The position numbers and the translations under genes are program-made. Of a stretch of 14,015 bases of DNA, positions 6,595-14,015 are shown in pieces. The stretch's first letter is position 1; every line of letters begins with the position of its first letter. The stretch is from an uncultured Clostridia bacterium (lineage in GTDB: Bacteria; Bacillota; Clostridia; Christensenellales; UBA1242). The notes beneath the pieces were generated by a model that was not told where the DNA came from, made no database searches, and saw nothing but the letters and a program-made list of their open reading frames with translations. The DNA lies in contig CAJOPQ010000016.1 of NCBI GenBank assembly GCA_905236445.1, forward strand, positions 1 to 14,015, given 5' to 3'.

Positions 6595-8916
6595 TTATTT
6601 TGTTGGAAAAATTCTTGCGACCAATACTGTCATATCATCTTCACATACATTTCTGCTAATAGCAACTGCTTTATCAATAATTGCATTTGCAATCTGTTGT
6701 GGATTAATTAAGTTAAGATTATTAATAAATTGTTTTAAATCATATCTTCCAAAAGCATCAGCAATTCCATCTGACACCAAAATAATGGTATCGAAATTGT
6801 TGATATATTTCTTAGTAATATGTGGGCGAATTTCTTCCAATATTCCAATGGGCAACCCAGAAGATTCTATTAACTCTACACCAGTCTTTCTCTTGATATA
6901 GCTATTAGGCGTACCAAGTTTGATAAAATCCATTGTATTTGCGAAAAAATCCATAATACATAAATCTATCGCAGAAAAACTTTCTTCATTGTTAAGCGAC
7001 AATAATTTGTTAACCGAAGACAGAATGAGGGAGTTGTCAAATCCAGCTTTATAATAATTCTCTATCAAGCTTATCGCAAGATCACTTGTTTCCCTTGCTT
7101 TGCTCCCACTTCCCATGCCATCGCTTAATGCAAGCATATATTTGCCGTTGTCAATTTTGATAAACGAATGTGTATCACCACTTATAACTGTTCCCGTCTT
7201 ATTGCAAGTAGCACAGCCAAAAGCCACATCAAAATTGGGACTAGACATCATATATATAACACTAATATTAGGCAACTCACTTGGCTCAATGCTTTGTATT
7301 TTTATAGTGTTTTTGCACGCCTTGGATACAACTTTTTCTATTGTAACGTTAGAAAGTTTAGAATTTCTTACAAGTAAAATAATATTTTTCTCAAACAAAT
7401 TCTTTTCAAAAACTATTGCTTCTTCGCAAATAATATTCTTGTATAACAAATCTTCCATTATTCTATTTTCTAATTCAATATCGAAATTAATGTCTTTTCC
7501 AACTTCTTGTGCCAAATTTTTCATCACATTACTAACACCACTAAATTGTTCTGCCACCAAAATTTTGCTACAATCCATGTTATTAGATAATATATTATAT
7601 TCTCTATAAGCCTTAATAATGTCATTGGTTGTGGCAAGCAAGTAAGGAATTCTAAGACAACGTGTATCTAGATAACTATTAAGATCTATTTGACTCACAC
7701 TGCCTTTTGTTATCCCAGAATCAACAAGACTATCAAAAACCTGCGCCGTGTATTCGCCATTAATTCTTAAACATTTTGTCACATTAGGACAGTCTTTGCA
7801 CACTCTATCCACTATATCTTGCTTAATTAAATCTTTTTTGTCCTCTATGGGCAACGTTTTCTGTAAAGTTCTTTTGAACGAGAATTCCATTTCTTTAAAG
7901 ACTTTGGATATATCCATCAACTTATTTACTATTTTGTCTTTGCTAGATTTGACCACATTTCTAGCAGCAACATTGTTTCTGCTTCCTGCAAAATATTCTT
8001 TGAGCCTATATATCAATTTGTTAGGCAATAATACAAATATTATCATAACAACAAGCAGTGCCACCAAAGTCTGCCATTTAAAAATTAGAAATTCAGTGAA
8101 ATATAAGGAGAAAAATATATAAACTACTATACTTGAAATAGCACTAAAAATTCTTGTTTTGCTTATAAAAGCACTACCAAACAATCCAAAACATATGAAA
8201 AACGAGATGTATATAGGATCAAATGTGGCAAGGCTTGCGCCCAATCCTAACGCAAAAGAAATAACTACACTGCTAAGAGTACCTAGAGTGTATGACGCAA
8301 GAAGCGTAATAAATGCACAAAATATAGTACAAAATTCTATACTAAAATATTCAACTGCAATTAGACCATATGCTAGAATTGCTAATATTATACAACCACA
8401 AATTTTTTCATCTGGATTAAGTCTTGCACAGAAGCCTCTCTGAATTGTGCCTTTCAAAAAATACTTGCAAATATAATAAAATGCAAAACAAAATATAGTC
8501 GCAATACAACACGTTGCGTTACCTTTGGCATCAGATAAGTTAAATACAACAAAAGGAATCAACATGCAAGTGAGAATATAATAATCCAAACCAAATCTAT
8601 AATTAATTCTTTTGAACTTGTTAATTATAAATATAATTAATGCAATCACTAAAACAACTAAAGATATATAAATAGACTCATTGGACATATTAGACAAATA
8701 ATATGTAGTTGCATATTCTACACCAACAATAAGTGCATTATATCCACACCATATTAATGACATTGCAAAAGCAATTCCAAAAGGACTAAGATGGTCAAAT
8801 ATATTAACATTGTTTATTGCAAAAAATATACCAAATCCCACTACAACAAGCAATATCTTATTCCAAATCTTTAATCTATCTATCTTCAAAAAATCTATTT
8901 TGTTTTTTACTTCCAT
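6595..8916 (-). CDS. spoIIE: Stage II sporulation protein E (membrane PP2C-type phosphatase)
   Basis: In Bacillus, SpoIIE dephosphorylates SpoIIAA to release sigma-F in the forespore and also associates with FtsZ at the polar septum. This 773-aa protein shows the SpoIIE layout. Residues about 20-300 hold roughly ten hydrophobic segments. A soluble middle region (300-560) contains a cysteine cluster, CKDCPNVTKC (C373, C376, C382). The C-terminal PP2C/SpoIIE domain spans about 565-770. Metal-binding acidic residues are in place: GDTHS (D581), LSDGMGSG (D599), VSDGIADAFG (D716) and CEDDMTV (D760 or D761). The length is close to the B. subtilis protein (about 827 aa). Long membrane part plus phosphatase separates it from RsbU/RsbP-type PP2C proteins. 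It heads an operon with murE, mraY, murD and ftsW, which is not its place in Bacillus. The ATG at 8916 has only a modest purine-rich AAGAGAG upstream. No spoIIAA/AB or sigF lies in the window. Confidence 0.93.
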   Translation of the reverse strand: MEVKNKIDFLKIDRLKIWNKILLVVVGFGIFFAINNVNIFDHLSPFGIAFAMSLIWCGYNALIVGVEYATTYYLSNMSNESIYISLVVLVIALIIFIINKFKRINYRFGLDYYILTCMLIPFVVFNLSDAKGNATCCIATIFCFAFYYICKYFLKGTIQRGFCARLNPDEKICGCIILAILAYGLIAVEYFSIEFCTIFCAFITLLASYTLGTLSSVVISFALGLGASLATFDPIYISFFICFGLFGSAFISKTRIFSAISSIVVYIFFSLYFTEFLIFKWQTLVALLVVMIIFVLLPNKLIYRLKEYFAGSRNNVAARNVVKSSKDKIVNKLMDISKVFKEMEFSFKRTLQKTLPIEDKKDLIKQDIVDRVCKDCPNVTKCLRINGEYTAQVFDSLVDSGITKGSVSQIDLNSYLDTRCLRIPYLLATTNDIIKAYREYNILSNNMDCSKILVAEQFSGVSNVMKNLAQEVGKDINFDIELENRIMEDLLYKNIICEEAIVFEKNLFEKNIILLVRNSKLSNVTIEKVVSKACKNTIKIQSIEPSELPNISVIYMMSSPNFDVAFGCATCNKTGTVISGDTHSFIKIDNGKYMLALSDGMGSGSKARETSDLAISLIENYYKAGFDNSLILSSVNKLLSLNNEESFSAIDLCIMDFFANTMDFIKLGTPNSYIKRKTGVELIESSGLPIGILEEIRPHITKKYINNFDTIILVSDGIADAFGRYDLKQFINNLNLINPQQIANAIIDKAVAISRNVCEDDMTVLVARIFPTK

Positions 8917-8968
8917 TTTCCATTTCTCTCTTTTTCTAAGATAGTAACAAACTTAATAAGTTAATGAG

Positions 8969-8999
8969 AAAAAAAGGAAATTTACATTTTGTAAATTCC
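8969..8999 (-). terminator. Intrinsic terminator after the M1 peptidase gene
   Basis: On the minus strand, GGAATTTAC (8999-8991) pairs with GTAAATTTCC (8985-8976, one bulged A) around a 5-nt loop and is followed by seven T residues (8975-8969). It lies 17 nt past the peptidase stop, between that gene and spoIIE. The spoIIE operon therefore probably has its own promoter in 8917-8968, although I find no convincing -35/-10 pair there. Confidence 0.85.
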
Positions 9000-9009
9000 C
9001 CACTATTTA

Positions 9010-9016
9010 TGTCGAA
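9010..9016 (+). promoter_or_regulatory. Possible Spo0A box upstream of spoIIE
   Basis: TGTCGAA matches the core 0A box exactly. It lies about 95 nt upstream of the spoIIE start, just past the peptidase stop codon. Spo0A~P activates spoIIE in Bacillus. The 7-mer is short; another copy occurs inside the peptidase gene (9804-9810, reverse orientation), so chance is a real possibility. Confidence 0.3.
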
Positions 9017-10501
9017 TTAACTCTCTATAATATCTACTCTACCCTCAATCCAACTATCAAATATCTCAGATAGGTCTGTTTTAGTAACTGTCTCAAAAGC
9101 ACCTAGCAAACTTTCAGGTGTAGCTATGCCAAATTTATTGGTTTCGAAATATGTCTGCAACGCTTTCATGAACTTGGCTTTACCAATTATATCTCTTAGA
9201 GTAGAGAAAAATAGATTGCCTTTCACATAAGTTATATATACATATTCAGGCTCTGTGTTAAATTCGTCTAACCTCCTATTCATAGAAGTATCAACTTTGC
9301 CAAGAACGCTAGAATACACGTCCACGAAATTCGTATAACTCTTAATCAAGTTCTTCACAATTTCTTCTGTATCCACGTTATAGCTTGGATTGTTCTCATA
9401 GAATAGATTGGTTGAGAATTCCGTTAACCCCTCATCTAACCAAGAATTAACATACTCGTTGTTGCCAACAAGCCCATACCACCATTGATGCGCAATCTCG
9501 TGAATTATCACATTCTTATAATCCATGTCATTATCCACTTCATCACTTATTAATACCATATTGGGATATTCCATACCACCATGAACAAAATTGCTCTTAA
9601 CTACAGATAAGGTTGAATAAGGATATTTCCCAAACAATTCATTAAAAGTAACTAATGAGTCAATACTGGTCTGCAAATTAGATTGATATTCGCTATCGTC
9701 GTAATAATAATACATTACTTCTACGCCATCAATATTGTTCTTTGCAATCTCAAACTTACTACTCATAACAAAAGCATAATCTCTTACAGCCTTTGCTTCA
9801 TACTTCGACACTTTCACGCCATCTTTAACTTTCTCATCTTTCAGCACTCCAGTTGAGGCGATAATATATGATTCAGGGGCAGATATGGTAATATAATAGT
9901 TAGAAATACTACTATAGAACGGATCGCCATTGCTATGATAAGAGTCTAACACCCACTCGCCTTCTTCATACATCGCTACAATTGGATAGAAGTTGCCTAG
10001 GTTAATAGTGTTCTCGCCATAGCCAAATCTATGATTACAATTAGGAATTGTAACAGAATATTGCATATTTATCACAATTCTATCGTCTGGATCAAGGTCG
10101 TCTTTGAGGTCAATTTTTAGAAAATCTTCATCTTCTCCAACATACGTCATAGCAACGACATCTTTATTCGTTGTGACATTATCAATAGTTATATCACCTT
10201 CACTATCACCATTGTAGTAGGCTTTTGCCTTATTTAATATACCTACAGGCTTGCTTGTAGCATCTAGATTAAAAGACTTAGGATATAGATGCAAATACAA
10301 TTCGCTTAAAGGCACTTCATACTCATTAACATAATCTAATGTCTGATTAACATTGAGAGTTTTGCTATCTACAACATATTCTATATCCATTGTGTAGTTA
10401 GATAGATTCTTAGATACTGCATTTATAGAATCCGAACTACCACAACTTACCAAAAGTACACACATTGTACATATTGCTAACATACTAAAATACTTTCTCA
10501 T
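9017..10501 (-). CDS. M1-family (gluzincin) metallopeptidase, lipoprotein
   Basis: The 494-aa protein starts with a lipoprotein signal (MRKYFSMLAICTMCVLLVSC), with the lipidated Cys at residue 20, so it should sit on the outer membrane face. An N-terminal beta-rich domain (about 35-250) is followed by the catalytic domain. The exopeptidase-like motif is GGMEYPN (308-314), a variant of the M1 GxMEN. The zinc site is HEIAHQWW (H334, H338) with the third ligand E357 in WLDEGLTEF, exactly the HExxH-x18-E spacing. A tyrosine-rich stretch (YVYITYVKGNLFF) probably supplies the catalytic Tyr. It lacks the long C-terminal helical domain of full-size aminopeptidase N, so it resembles the short M1 proteins of Firmicutes. 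Substrate is unknown. The start follows AAAGGAAAGG. The gene lies 36 nt downstream of the exchanger gene, probably cotranscribed, and ends in a terminator. Confidence 0.92.
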   Translation of the reverse strand: MRKYFSMLAICTMCVLLVSCGSSDSINAVSKNLSNYTMDIEYVVDSKTLNVNQTLDYVNEYEVPLSELYLHLYPKSFNLDATSKPVGILNKAKAYYNGDSEGDITIDNVTTNKDVVAMTYVGEDEDFLKIDLKDDLDPDDRIVINMQYSVTIPNCNHRFGYGENTINLGNFYPIVAMYEEGEWVLDSYHSNGDPFYSSISNYYITISAPESYIIASTGVLKDEKVKDGVKVSKYEAKAVRDYAFVMSSKFEIAKNNIDGVEVMYYYYDDSEYQSNLQTSIDSLVTFNELFGKYPYSTLSVVKSNFVHGGMEYPNMVLISDEVDNDMDYKNVIIHEIAHQWWYGLVGNNEYVNSWLDEGLTEFSTNLFYENNPSYNVDTEEIVKNLIKSYTNFVDVYSSVLGKVDTSMNRRLDEFNTEPEYVYITYVKGNLFFSTLRDIIGKAKFMKALQTYFETNKFGIATPESLLGAFETVTKTDLSEIFDSWIEGRVDIIES

Positions 10502-10537
10502 AACCTTTCCTTTATTTCCATTGTATTAATCACTTTA

Positions 10538-11494
10538 TCAAATTATTACAGTGATGTAGTAGATTACAAATAATGCCAAAAGTGTAATTCCCTGCACCTT
10601 GTATATTTTCTTATTCATAGCAATAGGAATATACAATATTAGAGAACTTATCAGAATCATTGGCAAAGCCACATGCACAATATTGTCATGCATGACAAGT
10701 TTGTTCTGCTCTAGAATGGCACTCAATCCCACAAGTAATGTTCCACTTAATATATTAGCCCCTATTGTATTCCCTATTGCAATACTTGTACTTTTCTGTC
10801 TAATGCTGGATATTGCAGTAACCACTTCAGGCAAGCTTGTCCCCATGGCAATTATTGTAACTCCAATAATATGCTCACTAACAGATAGTAATCTTGCAAT
10901 CTGCGCACCATTTTGAACTAACAATTTTGCACCCAAAGATACAAGGAATGAACTTATACAGAATACCAGAACGACTAGCCACAGACTTTTCACTTTTTCT
11001 TTTGGTACTACTATTTTACATGTCTCTATAACAGCCTCTTTGCGATTAGCATCGATAATATTGTTAACAAAGAACAATAGAAATACTGTAATAAGCAACA
11101 TTCCAACCACTTTCGTAATTATATTAAATAGTCCAAATATATACAGTGCGACTATTGTAAAGAACATTATGTAGAAATTAGTTCCAAGACTTGATTTGCT
11201 AATCTTATTCTTTGTGAATAATAACACTATTCCTACAATAAAGGTTAGATTAAATATAATACTACCTACAGCATTGCCTATAGCAAGTTCACTCATATTG
11301 CCAATTGATGAAAATATAGTAACATTCAATTCTGGCAAAGTTGTTGCCAATGATACTATTGTTGCACCAATCAAAGCTTGTGGTATGCCAGTTATATCAC
11401 TTATTTTAACCGCACTAGACACAAGCCAGTTGCCACCAAATATTATAATAACTAGTCCAACTACAAAGAGTAGACAACAGTAAGCCAATTCCAA
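10538..11494 (-). CDS. CaCA-family Na+(K+)/Ca2+ exchanger (YrbG-like)
   Basis: The 318-aa membrane protein has about ten hydrophobic segments in two homologous halves, as in the calcium/cation antiporter family. The alpha-1 repeat (43-82) contains SLATTLPEL and GNAVGSIIFN. The alpha-2 repeat (211-250) contains AMGTSLPEVVT and GNTIGANILS. E55 and E223 are the conserved acidic residues that bind the cation. The usual G-T-S before LPE in alpha-1 reads A-T-T, a departure that might tune ion choice. A central loop (about 148-170) links the halves. The start is TTG at 11494, chosen because AGGTGAG sits 6 nt upstream and no ATG is near. The protein probably exports Ca2+ driven by Na+ or H+; the ion cannot be fixed from sequence. 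It is divergent from a Ca2+-ATPase gene. Confidence 0.92.
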   Translation of the reverse strand: MELAYCCLLFVVGLVIIIFGGNWLVSSAVKISDITGIPQALIGATIVSLATTLPELNVTIFSSIGNMSELAIGNAVGSIIFNLTFIVGIVLLFTKNKISKSSLGTNFYIMFFTIVALYIFGLFNIITKVVGMLLITVFLLFFVNNIIDANRKEAVIETCKIVVPKEKVKSLWLVVLVFCISSFLVSLGAKLLVQNGAQIARLLSVSEHIIGVTIIAMGTSLPEVVTAISSIRQKSTSIAIGNTIGANILSGTLLVGLSAILEQNKLVMHDNIVHVALPMILISSLILYIPIAMNKKIYKVQGITLLALFVIYYITVII

Positions 11495-11520
11495 TATATC
11501 TCACCTAGCAATAAAAATTT

Positions 11521-11548
11521 GTAATATCTTATTCTATTTGCTTAGCAA
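11521..11548 (-). promoter_or_regulatory. Candidate promoter of the exchanger-peptidase unit
   Basis: On the minus strand TTGCTA (11548-11543) and TATTAC (11526-11521) are 16 bp apart, four of six matches each. A start near 11514 would leave a short leader containing the Shine-Dalgarno at 11506-11500. Moderate match only. Confidence 0.4.
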
Positions 11549-11559
11549 TTTATGATTGC
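11538..11559. promoter_or_regulatory. Overlapping inverted repeats in the divergent promoter region
   Basis: TTGCT-T-AGCAA (11538-11548) overlaps GCAAT-TTATG-ATTGC (11545-11559). Both cover or adjoin the candidate -35 of the exchanger promoter, so an operator is possible. The arms are only 5 bp each. The rest of the 200-bp gap (11495-11694) holds the two promoters and no gene. Confidence 0.3.
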
Positions 11560-11625
11560 ATGTCACACATTTTTTAATCTAATAATATAGATAATATTGA
11601 AAAAATGAATATTTAATCTTTTCTT

Positions 11626-11654
11626 TTGTTAAATAATTATATCTGTGATATACT
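11626..11654 (+). promoter_or_regulatory. Promoter of the Ca2+-ATPase gene
   Basis: TTGTTA (11626-11631) and TATACT (11649-11654) are 17 bp apart. The -10 is extended by an upstream TGA (TG at 11646-11647). Transcription would begin near 11661, with AGGAG at 11680-11684 in the leader, 10 nt before the ATG. Confidence 0.75.
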
Positions 11655-11694
11655 TTACTTTGTTAGAAATAAGTAATATAGGAGCAATAGTCTT

Positions 11695-14015
11695 ATGAAA
11701 GATTTTCATTCGAAAGCAATTCAAGAAGTGTATGACCATTTCCACTCAAGCGAATCTGGGCTAACCACACAAGAAGCCAACAAGCGTATTGCAAAATATG
11801 GCAAAAACAAGTTAGATGAAGCAAAGAAAAGAAACATAATTCTTCGATTCTTCGATCAAATGAAAGATGTAATGATTATTGTACTGTTGGTTGCCGCAGC
11901 CGTATCTGCAGTACTTGCAATTGTGCAACAAAATTACATCGATTTGGTAGATAGTGGTATTATCCTTGTGATAGTTATCATCAACGCTATTATTGGACTT
12001 ATCCAAGAGAACAAAGCAGACGAAGCAATGGAAGCACTCAAGAACATGAACAAGCCGTACGCCAAAGTATTGCGAGACGGAGAAGTGGTAAAGATCAAGA
12101 GTGAGGATATAGTCGTTGGAGACATCGTTGTATTAGAAGCAGGTGACATCGTTCCAGCAGATATTAGATTAATAGAGTCGGCATCTCTGAAAATTGAAGA
12201 GAGTGCACTAACTGGCGAGAGTGTCCCTAGCGAAAAAGATTGTAAAGCCATATTGAAAGACACTACCCCTCTTGGCGATAGAAAGAACATGGTATTTAGT
12301 TCTGGCGTAGTTTCTTATGGTCGTGGCAAAGGTATAGTTGTAGCAACTGGCATGAATACTGAGGTTGGCAAAATCGCTACTATGCTTAACCAAAGCGACA
12401 ATACAACCACTCCACTACAAGGACAGCTTGCCAAAACTGCTAAATTGTTATCTATATTAGTTCTAGGAATTGCTGCAGTTATATTTGTCGCATCTATTAT
12501 CAAAAACGGCATCAGCACCGAAACAATTGCTAGTAGTTTTATGACAGCAGTAGCCATAGCAGTTGCAGCCATTCCAGAAGGCTTGCCAGCAGTTGTAACC
12601 ATAGTTCTTGCTATGGGCGTTAAGAAAATGAGTGAAAGAAAAGCAATTGTCAAGAACTTACCTGCAGTAGAGACGCTTGGTTGTTGTCAAGTAATTTGTT
12701 CAGATAAGACTGGCACTCTTACTCTTAACAAAATGACTGTAAAACAGTTATACACAATCTCAAAAGGTTTGTATTATAGCAAAGACAGTTCACACAACGA
12801 CGAGAGCGAAAGATTACTTATAGAGGGCTTAGTACTTTGCAACGACACAATGGAGAATCATGACAACGAACTTGTCGGCGATCCCACAGAGACAGCACTT
12901 GTTGCTTATGCCAAACTTATAGGTACTAATGTAAAACTTCTTAAAGAAGAAGCACCTAGAATATATGAGATACCTTTTGATAGCAAAAGGAAATTAATGA
13001 CAACAATCAACGAAGTTCGTGGAACAAAAATCTCATATACCAAAGGTGCAATAGATATTCTAGTTAACAGATGCACCAAGATATTAGACGGATCGACAGT
13101 GCGTCCAATAACCGAAGAAGATATTTTGATCATCAAGCAAGCCAATAAAGATATGGCAAAAGACGCACTTAGAATGCTTGGTCTTGCAATTAAGACAGAT
13201 AATTTATTTGACAAAGACAATCTAGAATCCGACCTAACATTTGTTGGTGTGGTTGGCATGATAGATCCACCTAGAAAAGAAGTAAAGCAAGCTGTAGCAA
13301 CTTGTAACAAGGCCGGTATGCGAGCTATAATGATAACTGGCGACCACCTAGATACTGCAGTTGCAATTGCAAAAGAAATTGGAATATATAACAAAGACAG
13401 TTTGGCTATAACAGGTGCCGAACTAGACAAATTATCTGACAGCGAATTTAAGAAGAAATTACCTAAGATTGCAGTATTTGCAAGGGTAAGCCCAGAGAAC
13501 AAAGTAAGAATCGTGCAAGCTTTCAAATCATTTAACATGATTGTAGCCATGACGGGAGACGGAGTTAACGATGCGCCTAGTATTAAGATTGCCGATGTAG
13601 GTGTAGGAATGGGAATCACTGGCACAGACGTTAGCAAAGGTGCAGCAGATATGGTGCTGGCAGACGACAACTTCGCTACAATAGTTGCTGCAGTAGAGGA
13701 AGGTAGAAAAGTCTACGCTAATATTCAGAAAGCAGTTAAATATTTGCTTTCTGCCAACATTGCAGAGGTTCTATGCTTATTCATAACGACCGTATTCCTA
13801 CTACAACCACATCAGGAATTCTTAACAGCAGTTATGATACTATGGATCAACCTTGTCACAGACTCCCTACCTGCCCTAGCACTTGGCAGAGAAAAAGCAG
13901 ACAAAGACATTATGTCTTATCCACCAAGAAAATCGTCATCTAGCTTATTTGCAGGTAGCACGGGTAAAGATATATTGATTCAAGGACTAATGCAGACAAT
14001 CCTTACAATGCTATC
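11695..14015 (+). CDS. P-type IIA Ca2+-transporting ATPase (C-terminus beyond window)
   Basis: The open frame runs 773 codons to the window end without a stop; about 100 more residues (the last membrane helices) are expected. It shows the full P-type order: N-terminal cation-ATPase domain, actuator loop TGES (173-176), M4 motif AIPEGLPA (E295), phosphorylation site SDKTGTLT (D337), nucleotide-binding KGA (450-452), TGDHLDT (548-554) and hinge GDGVNDA (621-627). PEGL in M4 and NLVTD in M6 (N719, D723) mark the SERCA/PMR1 Ca2+ subgroup and form transport site II. M5 keeps SANIAE (N688, E691), matching site I residues of SERCA. The remaining site I glutamate in M8 is off the window, so one or two Ca2+ per cycle cannot be decided. 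Mn2+ transport, as in PMR1, is possible. The ATG follows AGGAG and a good promoter. No frame breaks are seen. Confidence 0.96.
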   Translation, partial: MKDFHSKAIQEVYDHFHSSESGLTTQEANKRIAKYGKNKLDEAKKRNIILRFFDQMKDVMIIVLLVAAAVSAVLAIVQQNYIDLVDSGIILVIVIINAIIGLIQENKADEAMEALKNMNKPYAKVLRDGEVVKIKSEDIVVGDIVVLEAGDIVPADIRLIESASLKIEESALTGESVPSEKDCKAILKDTTPLGDRKNMVFSSGVVSYGRGKGIVVATGMNTEVGKIATMLNQSDNTTTPLQGQLAKTAKLLSILVLGIAAVIFVASIIKNGISTETIASSFMTAVAIAVAAIPEGLPAVVTIVLAMGVKKMSERKAIVKNLPAVETLGCCQVICSDKTGTLTLNKMTVKQLYTISKGLYYSKDSSHNDESERLLIEGLVLCNDTMENHDNELVGDPTETALVAYAKLIGTNVKLLKEEAPRIYEIPFDSKRKLMTTINEVRGTKISYTKGAIDILVNRCTKILDGSTVRPITEEDILIIKQANKDMAKDALRMLGLAIKTDNLFDKDNLESDLTFVGVVGMIDPPRKEVKQAVATCNKAGMRAIMITGDHLDTAVAIAKEIGIYNKDSLAITGAELDKLSDSEFKKKLPKIAVFARVSPENKVRIVQAFKSFNMIVAMTGDGVNDAPSIKIADVGVGMGITGTDVSKGAADMVLADDNFATIVAAVEEGRKVYANIQKAVKYLLSANIAEVLCLFITTVFLLQPHQEFLTAVMILWINLVTDSLPALALGREKADKDIMSYPPRKSSSSLFAGSTGKDILIQGLMQTILTML

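Noticed and set aside
7100..7609. 169-codon plus-strand open frame
   Set aside because: It is antisense to the SpoIIE gene, including its conserved phosphatase domain, and has no Shine-Dalgarno or recognisable domain.
9804..9810. Second TGTCGAA (0A-like) site
   Set aside because: It lies inside the M1 peptidase coding region, far from any start. I treat it as chance and as a caution for the copy at 9010-9016.
12906..13670. 254-codon open frame on the minus strand
   Set aside because: It lies wholly antisense to the Ca2+-ATPase, whose motifs are intact in the plus frame. Its Ser/Leu/Ile-rich translation resembles no family I know.

Overview
The window is AT-rich DNA with Shine-Dalgarno sites of the AGGAGG type, short intergenic gaps and intrinsic terminators. 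It carries a sporulation phosphatase (SpoIIE) beside cell-wall genes. Together these suggest an endospore-forming or formerly sporulating member of the Bacillota, most likely an uncultured Clostridia-type lineage. I cannot name a genus from the sequence. There are eleven protein genes, two of them cut by the window ends. I see no tRNA, rRNA, CRISPR array or insertion sequence.

Left part (1-1483): the 5' end of a lipoprotein gene runs leftwards off the window. It faces away from a small XRE-family regulator gene. Between them lies a perfect consensus sigma-A promoter for the lipoprotein (TTGACA, 17 bp, TATAAT), and its spacer is filled by an 18-bp perfect palindrome, a natural operator candidate. 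After the regulator comes about 270 bp of hairpin-rich non-coding DNA, ending in two oppositely oriented terminators. Next is an AqpZ-type water channel gene with its own promoter, whose -10 region overlaps one half of the same palindrome.

Centre (1498-8916, all minus strand): one apparent transcription unit in the order spoIIE, murE, mraY, murD, ftsW/spoVE, closed by a terminator whose loop holds the ftsW stop codon. It encodes a SpoIIE-like PP2C phosphatase, cytoplasmic steps of peptidoglycan precursor synthesis, the lipid I synthase and a SEDS glycosyltransferase. Compared with the textbook division/cell-wall cluster, murF is missing between murE and mraY, murG does not follow ftsW, and spoIIE occupies the place upstream of murE where spoVD or another class B PBP usually sits. 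By my alignment from memory, MurE lacks both arginines that contact meso-diaminopimelate in the E. coli enzyme. This is the most interesting protein-level observation here.

Right part (8969-14015): a minus-strand pair encodes a CaCA-family cation/Ca2+ exchanger (TTG start) followed by an M1-family metallopeptidase lipoprotein, ended by a terminator. Divergent from the exchanger, across a 200-bp promoter region, is a P-type IIA Ca2+-ATPase gene that runs off the right end. The exchanger and the pump look like a calcium (or Ca2+/Mn2+) efflux locus.
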